DNA of 64,000 bases from Actinomycetes bacterium (GCA_021791145.1 JAJYXE010000035.1:1-64000), one strand, 5' to 3'; positions 51,338 to 60,178 are shown, numbered from the stretch's first letter. Notes: a model not told the origin generated them from the letters alone. Numbers and translations are program-made.

Positions 51338-51946
51338 GACGATCTCCTCGAGTTGGGCGCGCACCCGCAGGGCGCGGGATCTGGCTGGGAGGGCACGGGC
51401 GCCAGCCGGTCCGGACGTGCGGCGCGCGGGCGCCAGCCGGTCCGGACGTGCGGCGCGCGGGCCATCTGGGCAGCTCTCGGCAGCTTGCTGACCTCCCCTT
51501 TCCCTTTTCTTGTCCTCGGTGCACTTTGCGGCGTCAAAAGAACGACCCAACCTGCCAAGGAGGTCACGATGGTCGTCACCGACTCCGATACCCAGATCCT
51601 GAGAACCTTCTCATGCTACCAAATCGCAACCTTGTTGCACCGCGAACCGGCACCCCTGATCCGCGCGGAGCGGTCGCCGACGCGCCGGCCGACCTGGCGC
51701 CACTTCGCCACCCACGGAGATCTGACCGTTGGGCCGCCGGGGCTCGACCGAGCCCGAGGATGCCGCCGAGCTCGATGTCGCCGATCCCGAGCTGGCCGGC
51801 GAAGCAGAACCCGAGGGTGTCGACGCCGGGCAAGACGCGCATCGCGTTCACGACGAGAGCCGGACCGACCGTGGTCTGGGGAGGGCGGTGCCGGGGCCGT
51901 GAGGGCGTGTTGGCGGCGGGCGGTGGCGTCGTCGACGTCTCTAGTC
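51338..51946. other. 609-nt region with 31-bp direct repeat and no confident gene
   Basis: This spacer separates the TetR gene from the end of cydC. It holds two tandem copies of a 31-bp unit (about 51396-51459) containing GCCAGCCGGTCCGGACGTGC. A strong SD (AAGGAGG at 51556-51562) lies 5 nt before ATG 51568 on the plus strand. That frame begins MVVTDSDTQILRTFSCYQIA but then runs without a stop antisense into cydC, so no credible product was assigned. A minus-strand frame (51576-51851) reads NAMRVLPGVDTLGFCFAGQL and may be a gene fragment. Confidence 0.5.
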
Positions 51947-53749
51947 CTAGTCCGAAGTGACGCGACCCCTGCCACCCGATGCTGCGCCACCCGGCGCCAC
52001 CGTGCCTGCGATCCCCCCGAGCGTCTCCTCGGTCTCTCCATCGCCCATCGTCGGCCCGGGCGCGGTGTGACCGTCCGCCATGACGACCACGCGGTCCACG
52101 CGCTCGAGGTCCTCCGCCCGGTGGGTGACGAGCACCACGCTGGTCCCGCGAGCCGCCGCGTCATCGACGATGCCGGCGACGAGCCGCGCACCGTGCTCCG
52201 GGTCCAAACCCGCGGTCGGCTCGTCGAGCACGAGGATCGGTGCGTCGGCGAGCAGGGCCCTTGCAAGCGCGATCCGGCGCCGCTGGCCGCCCGAGACCTT
52301 GGCGCCCTCCTCCCCGACATGGGTGCGAAGGCCCTCGGGAAGGCCCGCGACCCACTCCGCGAGCTGAGCTCGCTCCAGGGCGGCGGCGACCTCCTCGTCG
52401 TTGGCGGTTGGCCGCCCGAGCGTGACATTCTGGCGGATCGTGCCGGCGAAGACGTGCGCGTCCTGGTCGACCAGCGCGATCGCACGTCGCACGTCTCGCT
52501 GACGGAGCGCGTCGAGGGCCACGCCCCCGAGGGCGGCCGTCCCCTCCTGCAGCGGCCAGAAGCGCAACATCGCGTGAACAAGGCTGCTCTTGCCCGCACC
52601 GCTCGCGCCCACCAGACCTACGCGTGTGCCGGGTCCGACGTGGAAGTCCATGCCGTCGAGCGCCCAGGGGAGCTCCGGGCCGTAGCGAAGACGCGCGCCG
52701 CGAAGGTCCACCTCGGGGCAGCCGTCGGGAAGCCTCGCAGGATCCTCGGGGTCGGTGACGGGGATCGGGACGGACGCGAGGTCGAGGACCCTGCGGCCTG
52801 CAGCCACGACGTCAGCAGCGCGGACCGCGGCGGTGGCAACCGCAGGGACGGTCTCGAACGCTCCGACTGCTGCCAGCGGGAGCACGGCGAGCATGACTGC
52901 CCCCATCTCGTGCGCGCGCACGGCGGAGACGCCGAGCGCGAGAACGGCCGTCACCGCGGCGCCCAGGCACACGGTCACGATCGCGCCCGACGCGCCTGCC
53001 GCCCACGCCCGCCTTCTCGCGATCGAGGTGAGCTCCCGGTCGGTCGTCTCGAGCTCGGCGAGCGCAGCGTGCTCGCGGCCGAATGCGAGCAGCTCCGGTG
53101 CGGCGCGCAGCAGGTCGATGACCTCCGCCGCGAGGCGTCCGCGCAGCTCGGCCTCGCGGCCCCGTGCCGTGCCGGTCGCGACCGCCGCCGCCGGGGCGGC
53201 GACGATCGCCACCACGAGCGACGCAGCCAGTGCGCCGCCGGCTGCAGGGAGAACGACCGCCACGAGGATGACGGCCACCGTCGCGGCGGCGACGGTCACG
53301 GCGACGGGGAGAAGGCAGCGAAGGTACAGGTCCTGGAGGGTGTCGACGTCGTCGGTGAGGCGCGCGAGCAGGTCTCCGCTCCGCCAGCCCCGCAGCCCGG
53401 CCGGCGCGAGCGGCTCCAGCCGGTCGTAGAGCCACACCCGCCAGCGTCCGAGCGAGCGGAAGGCCGCATCGTGCGCGACGAGGCGCTCGCCGTAACGGAG
53501 GGGACCGCGCAGGAAGGCGAGCACCTCCACGGACGCGAGGATGCCGGCGATCGCGCCGAGCCCCGGGCGGAACGCCGCCCTGTCGACGACGTAACCGGAA
53601 CCGGCGAGAAGTCCGACGGTCGCGAGGGCACCGAGCGCCCCGAGCAGTCCCGCGAGCGCGAGCTTGCGCCACGGCGGCGCGCCGATGCGCAGGAGGGTCC
53701 GGATCACCGTGCCTGCCGAGCCGGGATCCGTGCGGACCGGCTCGCTCAT
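51947..53749 (-). CDS. cydC: CydC-type thiol reductant ABC exporter subunit
   Basis: Protein of 600 aa, an ABC half-transporter. Six membrane segments lie in residues 25-310, with LLARLTDDVDTLQDLYLRCL (the intracellular coupling region, CydC-typical). The ATPase has Walker A GLVGASGAGKSSLVH, signature VSGGQRRRIALARAL, Walker B ILVLDEPTAGLD and switch LVTHRAEDL. With CydD it forms the heterodimer that exports cysteine/glutathione and supports cytochrome bd assembly. ATG overlaps the cydD stop (ATGA). A Gly-rich tail follows the ATPase. Confidence 0.92.
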   Translation of the reverse strand: MSEPVRTDPGSAGTVIRTLLRIGAPPWRKLALAGLLGALGALATVGLLAGSGYVVDRAAFRPGLGAIAGILASVEVLAFLRGPLRYGERLVAHDAAFRSLGRWRVWLYDRLEPLAPAGLRGWRSGDLLARLTDDVDTLQDLYLRCLLPVAVTVAAATVAVILVAVVLPAAGGALAASLVVAIVAAPAAAVATGTARGREAELRGRLAAEVIDLLRAAPELLAFGREHAALAELETTDRELTSIARRRAWAAGASGAIVTVCLGAAVTAVLALGVSAVRAHEMGAVMLAVLPLAAVGAFETVPAVATAAVRAADVVAAGRRVLDLASVPIPVTDPEDPARLPDGCPEVDLRGARLRYGPELPWALDGMDFHVGPGTRVGLVGASGAGKSSLVHAMLRFWPLQEGTAALGGVALDALRQRDVRRAIALVDQDAHVFAGTIRQNVTLGRPTANDEEVAAALERAQLAEWVAGLPEGLRTHVGEEGAKVSGGQRRRIALARALLADAPILVLDEPTAGLDPEHGARLVAGIVDDAAARGTSVVLVTHRAEDLERVDRVVVMADGHTAPGPTMGDGETEETLGGIAGTVAPGGAASGGRGRVTSD

Positions 53750-55578
53750 GGGCCGGGCGCTTCCCCCGTACCGTCGAACGCCTCGCGTCGCGAAGGCAGC
53801 ACGACAATCCGATCAAGGCGCGCAACGAGCTCGGGTCGGTGTGCGGCGACGAGCACCGTGCGGGACTCGAGCCACGGGCCGAGGGTGTCGCGCAATGCGG
53901 CTTCGGCATGCGCGTCGAGGTGCGCGACGGGCTCGTCGAGGAGGACGATGGGCGCGTCCCGGATCACCGCACGGCCAAGCGCGAGGCGCTGGCGTTCACC
54001 CGCGCTCAGCGAGACGGGGCCTTCGCCCAGTTCCGTCTCGAGTCCGCCGGGGAGCCCGCTCACGGTGTGCGAGAGGCCGACCATCTCGATCGCTCGGGCG
54101 AGGGAGGCCTCGCTTGCGAAAGGATCGGCGATCCGCAAGTTGTCGGCGATCGAGCCGTGCAGGAGATGGGGTCGCTGCGGCACCCATGCGAGCATGCGCC
54201 GCCACGTCGGATCGTCGACGGTGGCGAGGTCATGGCCGCCGACGACCACCCGTCCCGCGACCGGGCGCACGAAGCCGAGGAACAGGGCGATCGCGGTGGA
54301 CTTGCCTGAGCCGGAGGGGCCGACGAGCGCGACATGCTCGCCTTGGGCGAGGTCGATCGAGAATCCGCGCAGAGCCGGGGTGCCGCGCCCGGCGAACATG
54401 ACCTCGACGTTCTCCGCGCGCAGGGCCGCGCCCCCGGCGTGACGGGTGCCGGGCGCACGCGGCTGCTCCGGCTCGGCGGCTCGAGCGCCAAGTCCCCTGT
54501 CGTGGCGGTCGTGGCCGTCGAAGGCATCGTGGCCGTCGTCGTCGAGCTGTGTGCGGGGCTGTCCCCCGCGAAGCTCGTCGTCGAACGATACGGTGTCCGT
54601 GTCGAGTACCGAGAGGATGCGGTCCGCAGCCGCTTGCCCCTCTGCGCTCGCATGGAACTCGGCGGCGGCACGGCGGAGCGGCAAGAAGACCTCCGGAGAG
54701 ACGAGGAGCACGGCGAGCGCGGTGTAGAGGGTGACGTGCCCGCCGAGGAGGCGCAGACCGAGGACCATGGCAACGAGCCCGGTGCCGATGCCAGCGATGA
54801 ACTCGAGCGCGAGTGCCGACAGGAAGGCGACGCGCAGCGTGCCGAGGGTCGTCTGGCGCAGCCCCTCGGTCGCCTCAGCGACCTCGCGGCGACCCTGCGC
54901 CTCGCGGCCGAATGCGCGAAGGGTCGGCAGCCCCTGCAGGAGGTCCAAGAAGCGTGCCGAGAGCGAGGAGAGCCGCCGCCACTGGCGGCGGGTGCGTGCC
55001 GCGGACTCGCGGCCGAAGTACACCATCGCCACGGGGACCAGCGCGACGAGGCCGAGGAGGATGAGCGCGGAGGGCCAGTCCTCGCTGGCGACCCATGCGA
55101 GGATCCCTATCGGGGCGAGCGCGGCCAAGACGGCTTGGGGCAGGTAGCGACCGAAGTAGGCCGTGAGCGCGTTCGTGCCGCGGGTCGCGGCGAGCGAGAG
55201 CTCGCCGGCTCGCTCACCGCTCAGCCAGACCGGACCGAGGGTGAGCGCGTGGCGGAGCAACTGACGCCGCAGCGTCGACGTGACGGTCGCCCCCGTCGCC
55301 TGCGCGGCCGCCTCACCTGCCCAGCCGAAGAGCGCACGCGCGACGAAGGCGGCGAAGAGTCCCGCGAGGCGCGCGGCGACGCCTCCGAGGGTGGCCCCGT
55401 GCAGGACGACCGCCGAGACCACTGACGCGAGCAGCACGGCCTGTGCGACGACGCAGACGGTGGACGCGACGCCGAAGCTCACCGCGCTGAAGAGGTACCG
55501 CCGCGTCGCGGACACCCTGGCAGCAAGGCGACGGTCGATCAGGCCACCGCGGCGCCGTTGTACGGCAGTGGTGGACAT
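53746..55578 (-). CDS. cydD: CydD-type thiol reductant ABC exporter subunit
   Basis: Protein of 610 aa. Membrane domain with about six segments (AVSFGVASTVCVVAQAVLLA...), the CydD feature FLDLLQGLPTLRAFGREAQG, then an ATPase with Walker A LVGPSGSGKSTAIALF, signature LSAGERQRLALGRAV, Walker B IVLLDEPVAHLD and switch VAAHRPELVA. A His/Asp-rich insert (DDDGHDAFDGHDRHDR) links the two halves. It partners with CydC. cydA and cydB are not in this window. A TAGTTT hexamer lies 9 nt upstream of the ATG. Confidence 0.92.
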   Translation of the reverse strand: MSTTAVQRRRGGLIDRRLAARVSATRRYLFSAVSFGVASTVCVVAQAVLLASVVSAVVLHGATLGGVAARLAGLFAAFVARALFGWAGEAAAQATGATVTSTLRRQLLRHALTLGPVWLSGERAGELSLAATRGTNALTAYFGRYLPQAVLAALAPIGILAWVASEDWPSALILLGLVALVPVAMVYFGRESAARTRRQWRRLSSLSARFLDLLQGLPTLRAFGREAQGRREVAEATEGLRQTTLGTLRVAFLSALALEFIAGIGTGLVAMVLGLRLLGGHVTLYTALAVLLVSPEVFLPLRRAAAEFHASAEGQAAADRILSVLDTDTVSFDDELRGGQPRTQLDDDGHDAFDGHDRHDRGLGARAAEPEQPRAPGTRHAGGAALRAENVEVMFAGRGTPALRGFSIDLAQGEHVALVGPSGSGKSTAIALFLGFVRPVAGRVVVGGHDLATVDDPTWRRMLAWVPQRPHLLHGSIADNLRIADPFASEASLARAIEMVGLSHTVSGLPGGLETELGEGPVSLSAGERQRLALGRAVIRDAPIVLLDEPVAHLDAHAEAALRDTLGPWLESRTVLVAAHRPELVARLDRIVVLPSRREAFDGTGEAPGP

Positions 55579-55593
55579 GGCGCGGCCAAACTA
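55579..55593 (-). promoter_or_regulatory. Near-leaderless -10 element of cydDC
   Basis: On the minus strand TAGTTT (55593-55588) is followed by 9 nt and ATG at 55578, leaving a leader of about 2 nt. No SD is visible. It suggests cydDC has its own promoter separate from the sigma/anti-sigma genes upstream. Confidence 0.45.
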
Positions 55594-55661
55594 CTGCCAT
55601 CACGTCCACCACCGACAGGCGGGGTCGTAGAGCTCGATGACGCCGCGCGCCGACAGGTGCC

Positions 55662-56543
55662 TCAGGCGCCGGGGTGCCCTGTCGCCGCGGGGTGCGCTGT
55701 CATCCTGACGGCTGGTGGCATGTGGCTTGTCGCCGACGGATGTGTCGTCGCCGACGGATGTGTCGTCGCCGACGGATGTGTCGTTGCCGACGGATGTGTC
55801 GTTGCCGACGGATGCGACGATGGCGGCGTACCGGAGACCGCAGCTGTCTCGGTCCCTGGTCTTGTCGTGGACACGATTGTCTGGCACTTGGCGGCGGTGC
55901 CCGACGGTGTCGCCGTGCCCAGCGCCGATACGAGCGCCTTGAAGGCCGTCGATGTGAGCGCCTTCGATGCCGATCCCGACCCTGTGCGGTAGATCGCGAG
56001 GAATGCCGTGCACAGCCCGAACGTCGCGTGGCCTCTTGTCATGCCGGTGGCAGGGCCGGCAGGAGTTGTCTTGGCGGCCGCAGAGCCGCTCTGGACGTTG
56101 TTCGGGGAGGCCGTCCCCCCTCCCGCCCGTGTGCCGGACTTCGGCTGTGAGGAGCTCGAGAATTGCACCACCGCGTGCGAGCTGGGCGACTTGTGGGAGG
56201 CGAGGTCCACGCCGACGGCGGCTGCTGCCGTCGCGAAGCCCAGCGCGCCGACGACGGCCGCGGTCGCGACCTTGAACGGCAAGAGCTTTTTGCGCATGGG
56301 GATCTCCTTGGTCAGAGGGCGAGTTGCCCGTGCGACGGCGGCAACCTTGCGCACCACCTCGTCCTCGAGGCAGAGCTCGCCAGGAAGGGCCGGAGCGTGA
56401 GCAGCCTGCACCAGCCGGGCTACCTGCGAGTAGCCAGGGGGCGCGTCAGCCGGGTCGATCCTTCCAGCGAGCAAACGCTCCGCGGTGCCGTCGTCGATGG
56501 GCCATCTGTGCATCTCGTCTTGGAGATCGCGCTCGGGTGTCAT
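55662..56543 (-). CDS. Putative anti-sigma factor, single-pass, repeat-rich
   Basis: Protein of 293 aa whose ATG overlaps the ECF sigma stop (ATGA). The cytoplasmic N-terminus (1-80, ERLLAGRIDPADAPPGYSQVARLVQAAHA...) resembles the helical sigma-binding part of actinobacterial anti-sigma factors and lacks the HxxxCxxC zinc motif. A transmembrane helix (LPFKVATAAVVGALGFATAA, about 88-107) follows. The extracytoplasmic part is Ser/Thr/Ala-rich and ends in an HPSATT repeat. Likely a membrane anti-sigma factor that releases the sigma factor on an envelope signal. Confidence 0.7.
   Translation of the reverse strand: MTPERDLQDEMHRWPIDDGTAERLLAGRIDPADAPPGYSQVARLVQAAHAPALPGELCLEDEVVRKVAAVARATRPLTKEIPMRKKLLPFKVATAAVVGALGFATAAAAVGVDLASHKSPSSHAVVQFSSSSQPKSGTRAGGGTASPNNVQSGSAAAKTTPAGPATGMTRGHATFGLCTAFLAIYRTGSGSASKALTSTAFKALVSALGTATPSGTAAKCQTIVSTTRPGTETAAVSGTPPSSHPSATTHPSATTHPSATTHPSATTHPSATSHMPPAVRMTAHPAATGHPGA
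55731..55813 (-). repeat. 18-bp in-frame tandem repeat in the anti-sigma factor
   Basis: Four to five 18-bp units encode HPSATT near the C-terminus, outside the membrane. The repeats are nearly identical at DNA level. Confidence 0.9.
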
Positions 56544-57097
56544 CGCGTTACACCCTCGAGAGAGAATTTGCCAGCGAGTCTGCGAAGTGCCCGATGCTGG
56601 AGAACCCGGACGGTTCCTGGTCGCTTGCCCATGGCGGCGGCGACCTCCTCGACCGTGAGCCCCCCAAGGACTCGGAGCAGCACTACTTGCGCCTGGTCAG
56701 GCGAGAGCGCAGCAGCGAGCGCCCGCGCCGCTGCCGCCGCGTCGGACGCGTCGAGCGCCTGCCGCTCGGTCTCGGAGGCGTCGAGGACCGCGTCGAAGAC
56801 CTCCTGGGGGGCCGGCTGCGCGGGATGTCTGGCGGCGTCGCGCCAGTGCTGGACGACCTTGCGGTGCGCGATCGTGAAGAGCCACGCCCGGAATGCCCGC
56901 TCGTCCCCCTCGAACGATCGGAGGCCCCGCGCGGCCGCGAGCCATGCCTCGGAGGCCAGATCCTCGGCTTCGGAAGGTGCGTGCGCGAAGAAGTAGCGCA
57001 AGAGGTTTGCGTTGAGATCCCGGTACAAGAGCGCGAACGCCTGCTCCTCCCCGGCACGGGCGGCATCGAGCACCTCGGAGAACCTCTCCCCCAACAT
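56540..57097 (-). CDS. ECF-family RNA polymerase sigma factor
   Basis: Protein of 185 aa. Sigma region 2 is visible as ALLYRDLNANLLRYFFAHAP then EDLASEAWLAAARGLRSFEG followed by FRAWLFTIAHRKVVQHWRD (the core-binding and -10-binding helices). Region 4 reads LSPDQAQVVLLRVLGGLTVE and EEVAAAMGKRPGTVRVLQHR. Typical length for an ECF sigma. Translationally coupled to the anti-sigma factor. It is likely to control envelope or stress genes; the regulon is unknown. Confidence 0.92.
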   Translation of the reverse strand: MLGERFSEVLDAARAGEEQAFALLYRDLNANLLRYFFAHAPSEAEDLASEAWLAAARGLRSFEGDERAFRAWLFTIAHRKVVQHWRDAARHPAQPAPQEVFDAVLDASETERQALDASDAAAAARALAAALSPDQAQVVLLRVLGGLTVEEVAAAMGKRPGTVRVLQHRALRRLAGKFSLEGVTR

Positions 57098-57176
57098 CCC
57101 GCACCATCATGACCGGCGGAGCGCACGAAGTGAAGCCCGACGCCGCACGCGCGCTGTCGCCCACCTCCCTGGCGAA

Positions 57177-57556
57177 GACGATGAGCCGGCCTGTAGGCGG
57201 GATTCTGTCGAGCCTCGAAGAGGCTCGGGTGACCATCCATCTTCGCGGCCTACCTGGGGACTGCCCCGTTCGGGGCGGACGGGCCGCCCGTGTCCCACGC
57301 TTGGCCTTGCTCCGGGTGGGGTTTACCGAGCCGGCCCGGTCACCCGGGCCGCTGGTGCGCTCTTGCCGCACCGTTTCACCCTTGCCTGTGCGGGCTTCGG
57401 CCCGCCATCGGCGGTCTGTTCTCTGTGGCACTTTCCTGCGGGTCGCCCCGACTGGCCGTTAGCCAGCACCCTGCCCTGCGGAGTCCCGACCTTCCTCGAT
57501 CCGGTGTCGTGCAGCCGGCACGACTCGGACCGCGGCCACCCGGCCGGCTCATCGTC
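57177..57556 (-). ncRNA. rnpB: RNase P RNA, bacterial class A
   Basis: The minus strand carries the universally conserved class A blocks in order: GAGGAAGGTCGGGACTCC near the 5' end, GCAGGGTGCTGGCTAACGGC, AAAGTGCCACAGAGAACAGA, AAGGGTGAAACGGTGCGGC and GAGCGCACC, then ACAGAATCCCGCCTACAGG near the 3' end. The ends pair perfectly over 15 bp (5' GACGATGAGCCGGCC with 3' GGCCGGCTCATCGTC), forming helix P1. About 380 nt, normal for the class. It cleaves 5' leaders from tRNA precursors with protein RnpA. A CAGAAT hexamer at 57563-57568 is 7 nt from the predicted end. It lies between the ECF sigma gene and xseA. Confidence 0.95.
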
Positions 57557-57662
57557 GAGCCCATTCTGCCAGCCCGTGGACGGGGTCGGCACGTCTGTGT
57601 GCGAGGACGCTTGCGGGGCCTTCGCACCTGGCTCGCTGCCGAGGGCGCGCGCACCCCGTCGC

Positions 57663-57675
57663 TATGGTGGGCGCC
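57663..57675 (+). promoter_or_regulatory. Leaderless -10 element of the xseA operon
   Basis: TATGGT (57663-57668), exactly 7 nt, then GTG at 57676. This places the xseA start there rather than at ATG 57664, which overlaps the hexamer. Confidence 0.6.
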
Positions 57676-59082
57676 GTGGCGCACGGTCGTGAAGAGCTGC
57701 TCGCCAGCGAGCATGCCGATGCCCTCTCCATCGCCGACCTCTACGACGAGGTCCAAGGCGCGCTCGAGCGTGCGTTCCCCCGACGACGAGCATTCTGGGT
57801 CCGCGGAGAGATCCAGCAGGTCTCGGCGCAGCAGGCGGCACGCGGCCACTGCTACATCGACCTCGTCGACCCGGAGTCTTCGAGGGATCGCCAGGCTCCG
57901 GTCCTCAAGGTGAAGTGCTGGCAGTCGACGTGGGGACCGATGCGGGCGACGCTCGCCCGCGCAGGGGTCGAGCTGCAGCCGGGGATGGTGGTCTTCCTGC
58001 GCGGGACGATCGACTTCTACCGGCCCAAGGCCGAGATCGGCTTCATCCTCGGCGAGATCGACGTCACCGCGCTGCTCGGGCGCTTGGCCGCAAAGCGCGC
58101 AGCGCTGCTGCGTGCCCTCGAAGCGGAGGGGCTTCTCACCCGGAACCGCTCATGCCCGGTCCCCGACGTGCCGCTGCGCATCGGCCTCGTCGGGAGCCCT
58201 GGCACCGAGGGCTACCGGGACTTCCTGGGCCAGCTGGCGGGCTCGGGGTTCGCCTTCCGTGTGCAGGTGGCGCCGGCGGCGGTCCAGGGAGCCACCGCAC
58301 CTCGAGCGATCAGCGCCGCGGTTCACAGGCTCTCAGCGCTGGGACCGGGAGCACTCGACGTCATCGTCGTCGCGCGCGGCGGGGGCTCCAAAGCGGACCT
58401 CGCGGCGTTCGATGCTGAGCCTGTCGCGCGGGCTGTCGCCACGTCGTCGGTCCCCGTGTGGACGGGTATCGGCCACACGGGCGACGAGTCCGTCGCCGAC
58501 GTGGTCGCGAACCGAGCGTGCATCACCCCGACCGAGTGTGGCAGGGAGCTGGTCCGCCTCGTCGAGAAGTGGTGGGAGGCGGCAGTCGAGTCGGCATCGT
58601 TGCTGCGCCGCAGCGCGACGGCCGTTCTCGTGTCGTCGCAGCGCCAGCACGACGGGGCGCGCGAGCGGCTCTGCGCGATGGCGCGCCACCTCGTCGACCG
58701 CCAACGCGAGCACACCCTGCGCCGTGGAGGGGTGATCCGGCGTTGCGCGCCGCAGGTGCTCGAGGACGCTTGGAGCTCGGTCCTCCTGCGCGGCGCGCGC
58801 GTCGCCCCCTTGGCGCAGGCGAGGCTCGAGCACGCCGAGGACCGGCTCGCCTCCTGGCGCAGGCTGGTCGCGGCCTACGACGTGGAGCGCCAGCTCGAGC
58901 GTGGCTACACGCTCACCTTGGACGAGGACGGCCGGATCGTGCGCCACGCCGGAGAGGTCGGACCCGGGCAGCGCCTGGTGACCCGGTTCACCGACGGGAA
59001 CGTCCGGTCGGTGGCGCAGGCGGTGGACGGTCGAGCCGCCCGTCACGATCGAGAACAGGTGCACGAGCCCGCGGAGGCGTGA
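57676..59082 (+). CDS. xseA: Exodeoxyribonuclease VII large subunit
   Basis: Protein of 468 aa from the leaderless GTG. An N-terminal OB-fold (WVRGEIQQVSAQQAARGHCY) precedes the ExoVII catalytic core: GLVGSPGTEGYRDFLGQL, DVIVVARGGGSKADLAAFD and VWTGIGHTGDESVADVVAN. A coiled coil and the C-terminal LERGYTLTLDEDGRIV follow. It degrades single-stranded DNA to short oligonucleotides with XseB. TGATG overlap with xseB ties their translation. Confidence 0.94.
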   Translation: MAHGREELLASEHADALSIADLYDEVQGALERAFPRRRAFWVRGEIQQVSAQQAARGHCYIDLVDPESSRDRQAPVLKVKCWQSTWGPMRATLARAGVELQPGMVVFLRGTIDFYRPKAEIGFILGEIDVTALLGRLAAKRAALLRALEAEGLLTRNRSCPVPDVPLRIGLVGSPGTEGYRDFLGQLAGSGFAFRVQVAPAAVQGATAPRAISAAVHRLSALGPGALDVIVVARGGGSKADLAAFDAEPVARAVATSSVPVWTGIGHTGDESVADVVANRACITPTECGRELVRLVEKWWEAAVESASLLRRSATAVLVSSQRQHDGARERLCAMARHLVDRQREHTLRRGGVIRRCAPQVLEDAWSSVLLRGARVAPLAQARLEHAEDRLASWRRLVAAYDVERQLERGYTLTLDEDGRIVRHAGEVGPGQRLVTRFTDGNVRSVAQAVDGRAARHDREQVHEPAEA

Positions 59083-59450
59083 TGGCAGGGTCCATGGACG
59101 AGCGGGTGGCCGGCGGAGCTGATCGGCCGGTCGAGGAGATGAGCTACACCGAGGCGAGCGCGGAGCTCGACGAGATCGTCGGCTTCTTCGAGGGCCGGGA
59201 GGTCGACGTCGATCAGCTGGTGGGACGCCTGGTCCGGGCGACCGCGATCATCGAGGAGCTCGACAGGCGACTGCGCCGGACCCAGATGCAGGTGGACCAG
59301 CTCGTTCCCCGGCTCTCCGCCGTGCTCGAGGAGGCGGCCGGCGACGACGAGCGCCCGGCCCGCGACGACGAGCGCCCGGCCCGCGACGACGAGCGCCCGG
59401 CCCGCGACGAACGTGGACACGCCGGCGATGAGCCGCCTGGGTTGTTCTGA
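59082..59450 (+). CDS. xseB: Exodeoxyribonuclease VII small subunit with repeat tail
   Basis: Protein of 122 aa. Residues 15-85 match XseB: SYTEASAELDEIVGFFEGRE then VDVDQLVGRLVRATAIIEEL. The C-terminal tail carries three DDERPAR heptapeptides that normal XseB (about 70-80 aa) lacks. Small subunits bind the large subunit's coiled coil and set its activity. Start ATG 59082 overlaps the xseA stop; ATG 59094 is an alternative. Confidence 0.92.
   Translation: MAGSMDERVAGGADRPVEEMSYTEASAELDEIVGFFEGREVDVDQLVGRLVRATAIIEELDRRLRRTQMQVDQLVPRLSAVLEEAAGDDERPARDDERPARDDERPARDERGHAGDEPPGLF
59344..59405 (+). repeat. 21-bp in-frame tandem repeat in xseB
   Basis: Three nearly identical 21-bp units (GACGACGAGCGCCCGGCCCG start) encode DDERPAR at the end of xseB. 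Confidence 0.9.
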
Positions 59451-60178
59451 TGCCCGTGCCGGCGGCCTCCGAGCGTCTCTACTTCCGCCAGCTCTTGTCT
59501 GGTCGCGACTTCGCATGCGACGACCCCGTCGCCCGCCAGATGGTGAACTACGTCTACGCGATCGGAGATCGGAAGTCCTCCGAGGTGCTCCTCGTCGACC
59601 CCGCCTACCGCGTAGGTGAGCTTCTCGACCTCGTCGAGACCGACGGGATGCGGGTGGTCGGGGTGCTGGCCACCCACTATCACTTCGACCATGTCGGCGG
59701 CTCGGCCATGGGGTACGACGTGGAGGGCGTCGCCGCACTGCTCGAGCGCGTGCAGGTGCCCGTGCACGTCCAGCGGGCGGAGCTCCCCTGGGTCGTCCGC
59801 GCGACCGGACTGGCCGAGCGCGACCTGACGCCGCACGACAGCGGCGACGTCGTCTCTGTCGGGGAGGTCGCCGTCGAGCTCGTCCACACCCCCGGCCACA
59901 CGCCGGGGAGCCAGTGCTTCTACGTCGAGGGCAGGCTCGTGTCCGGCGACACGCTGTTCCTCCAGGGCTGCGGGAGGACGGACCTTCCGGGCGGAGACCC
60001 CGAGGCGCTCTACGAGTCCCTCACGCAGCGGCTCGCGAAGGTCCCCGACGACACGCTCGTGTACCCCGGCCACCGGTACTCGGAGCAACCGTTCGCCGGG
60101 ATGGGGGAGACCCGCCGCACGAACGTCGTCTATCGTCCCCGCTCAGCGCAGGAGTGGCTCGCGGTGTTCGGGCGATGA
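59450..60178 (+). CDS. MBL-fold hydrolase (glyoxalase II/persulfide dioxygenase-like)
   Basis: Protein of 242 aa. Metallo-beta-lactamase motifs: ATHYHFDHVGG (HxHxDH-type, with the second His as Tyr-His spacing THYHFDH), HTPGHTPGSQ, SGDTLFLQGCGRTDLPGGD and VYPGHRY. The GCGRTD motif is shared with ETHE1-type persulfide dioxygenases as well as with glyoxalase II relatives. Starts on the xseB stop (TGATG) and its stop overlaps the reductase ATG (ATGA). Pairing with a ferredoxin reductase hints at redox or sulfur chemistry, but this is inference. Confidence 0.85.
   Translation: MPVPAASERLYFRQLLSGRDFACDDPVARQMVNYVYAIGDRKSSEVLLVDPAYRVGELLDLVETDGMRVVGVLATHYHFDHVGGSAMGYDVEGVAALLERVQVPVHVQRAELPWVVRATGLAERDLTPHDSGDVVSVGEVAVELVHTPGHTPGSQCFYVEGRLVSGDTLFLQGCGRTDLPGGDPEALYESLTQRLAKVPDDTLVYPGHRYSEQPFAGMGETRRTNVVYRPRSAQEWLAVFGR

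Noticed and set aside
49979..54442. 1487-codon plus-strand frame over cydC, cydD and the TetR gene
   Set aside because: Antisense to ABC transporter genes with full Walker and signature motifs.
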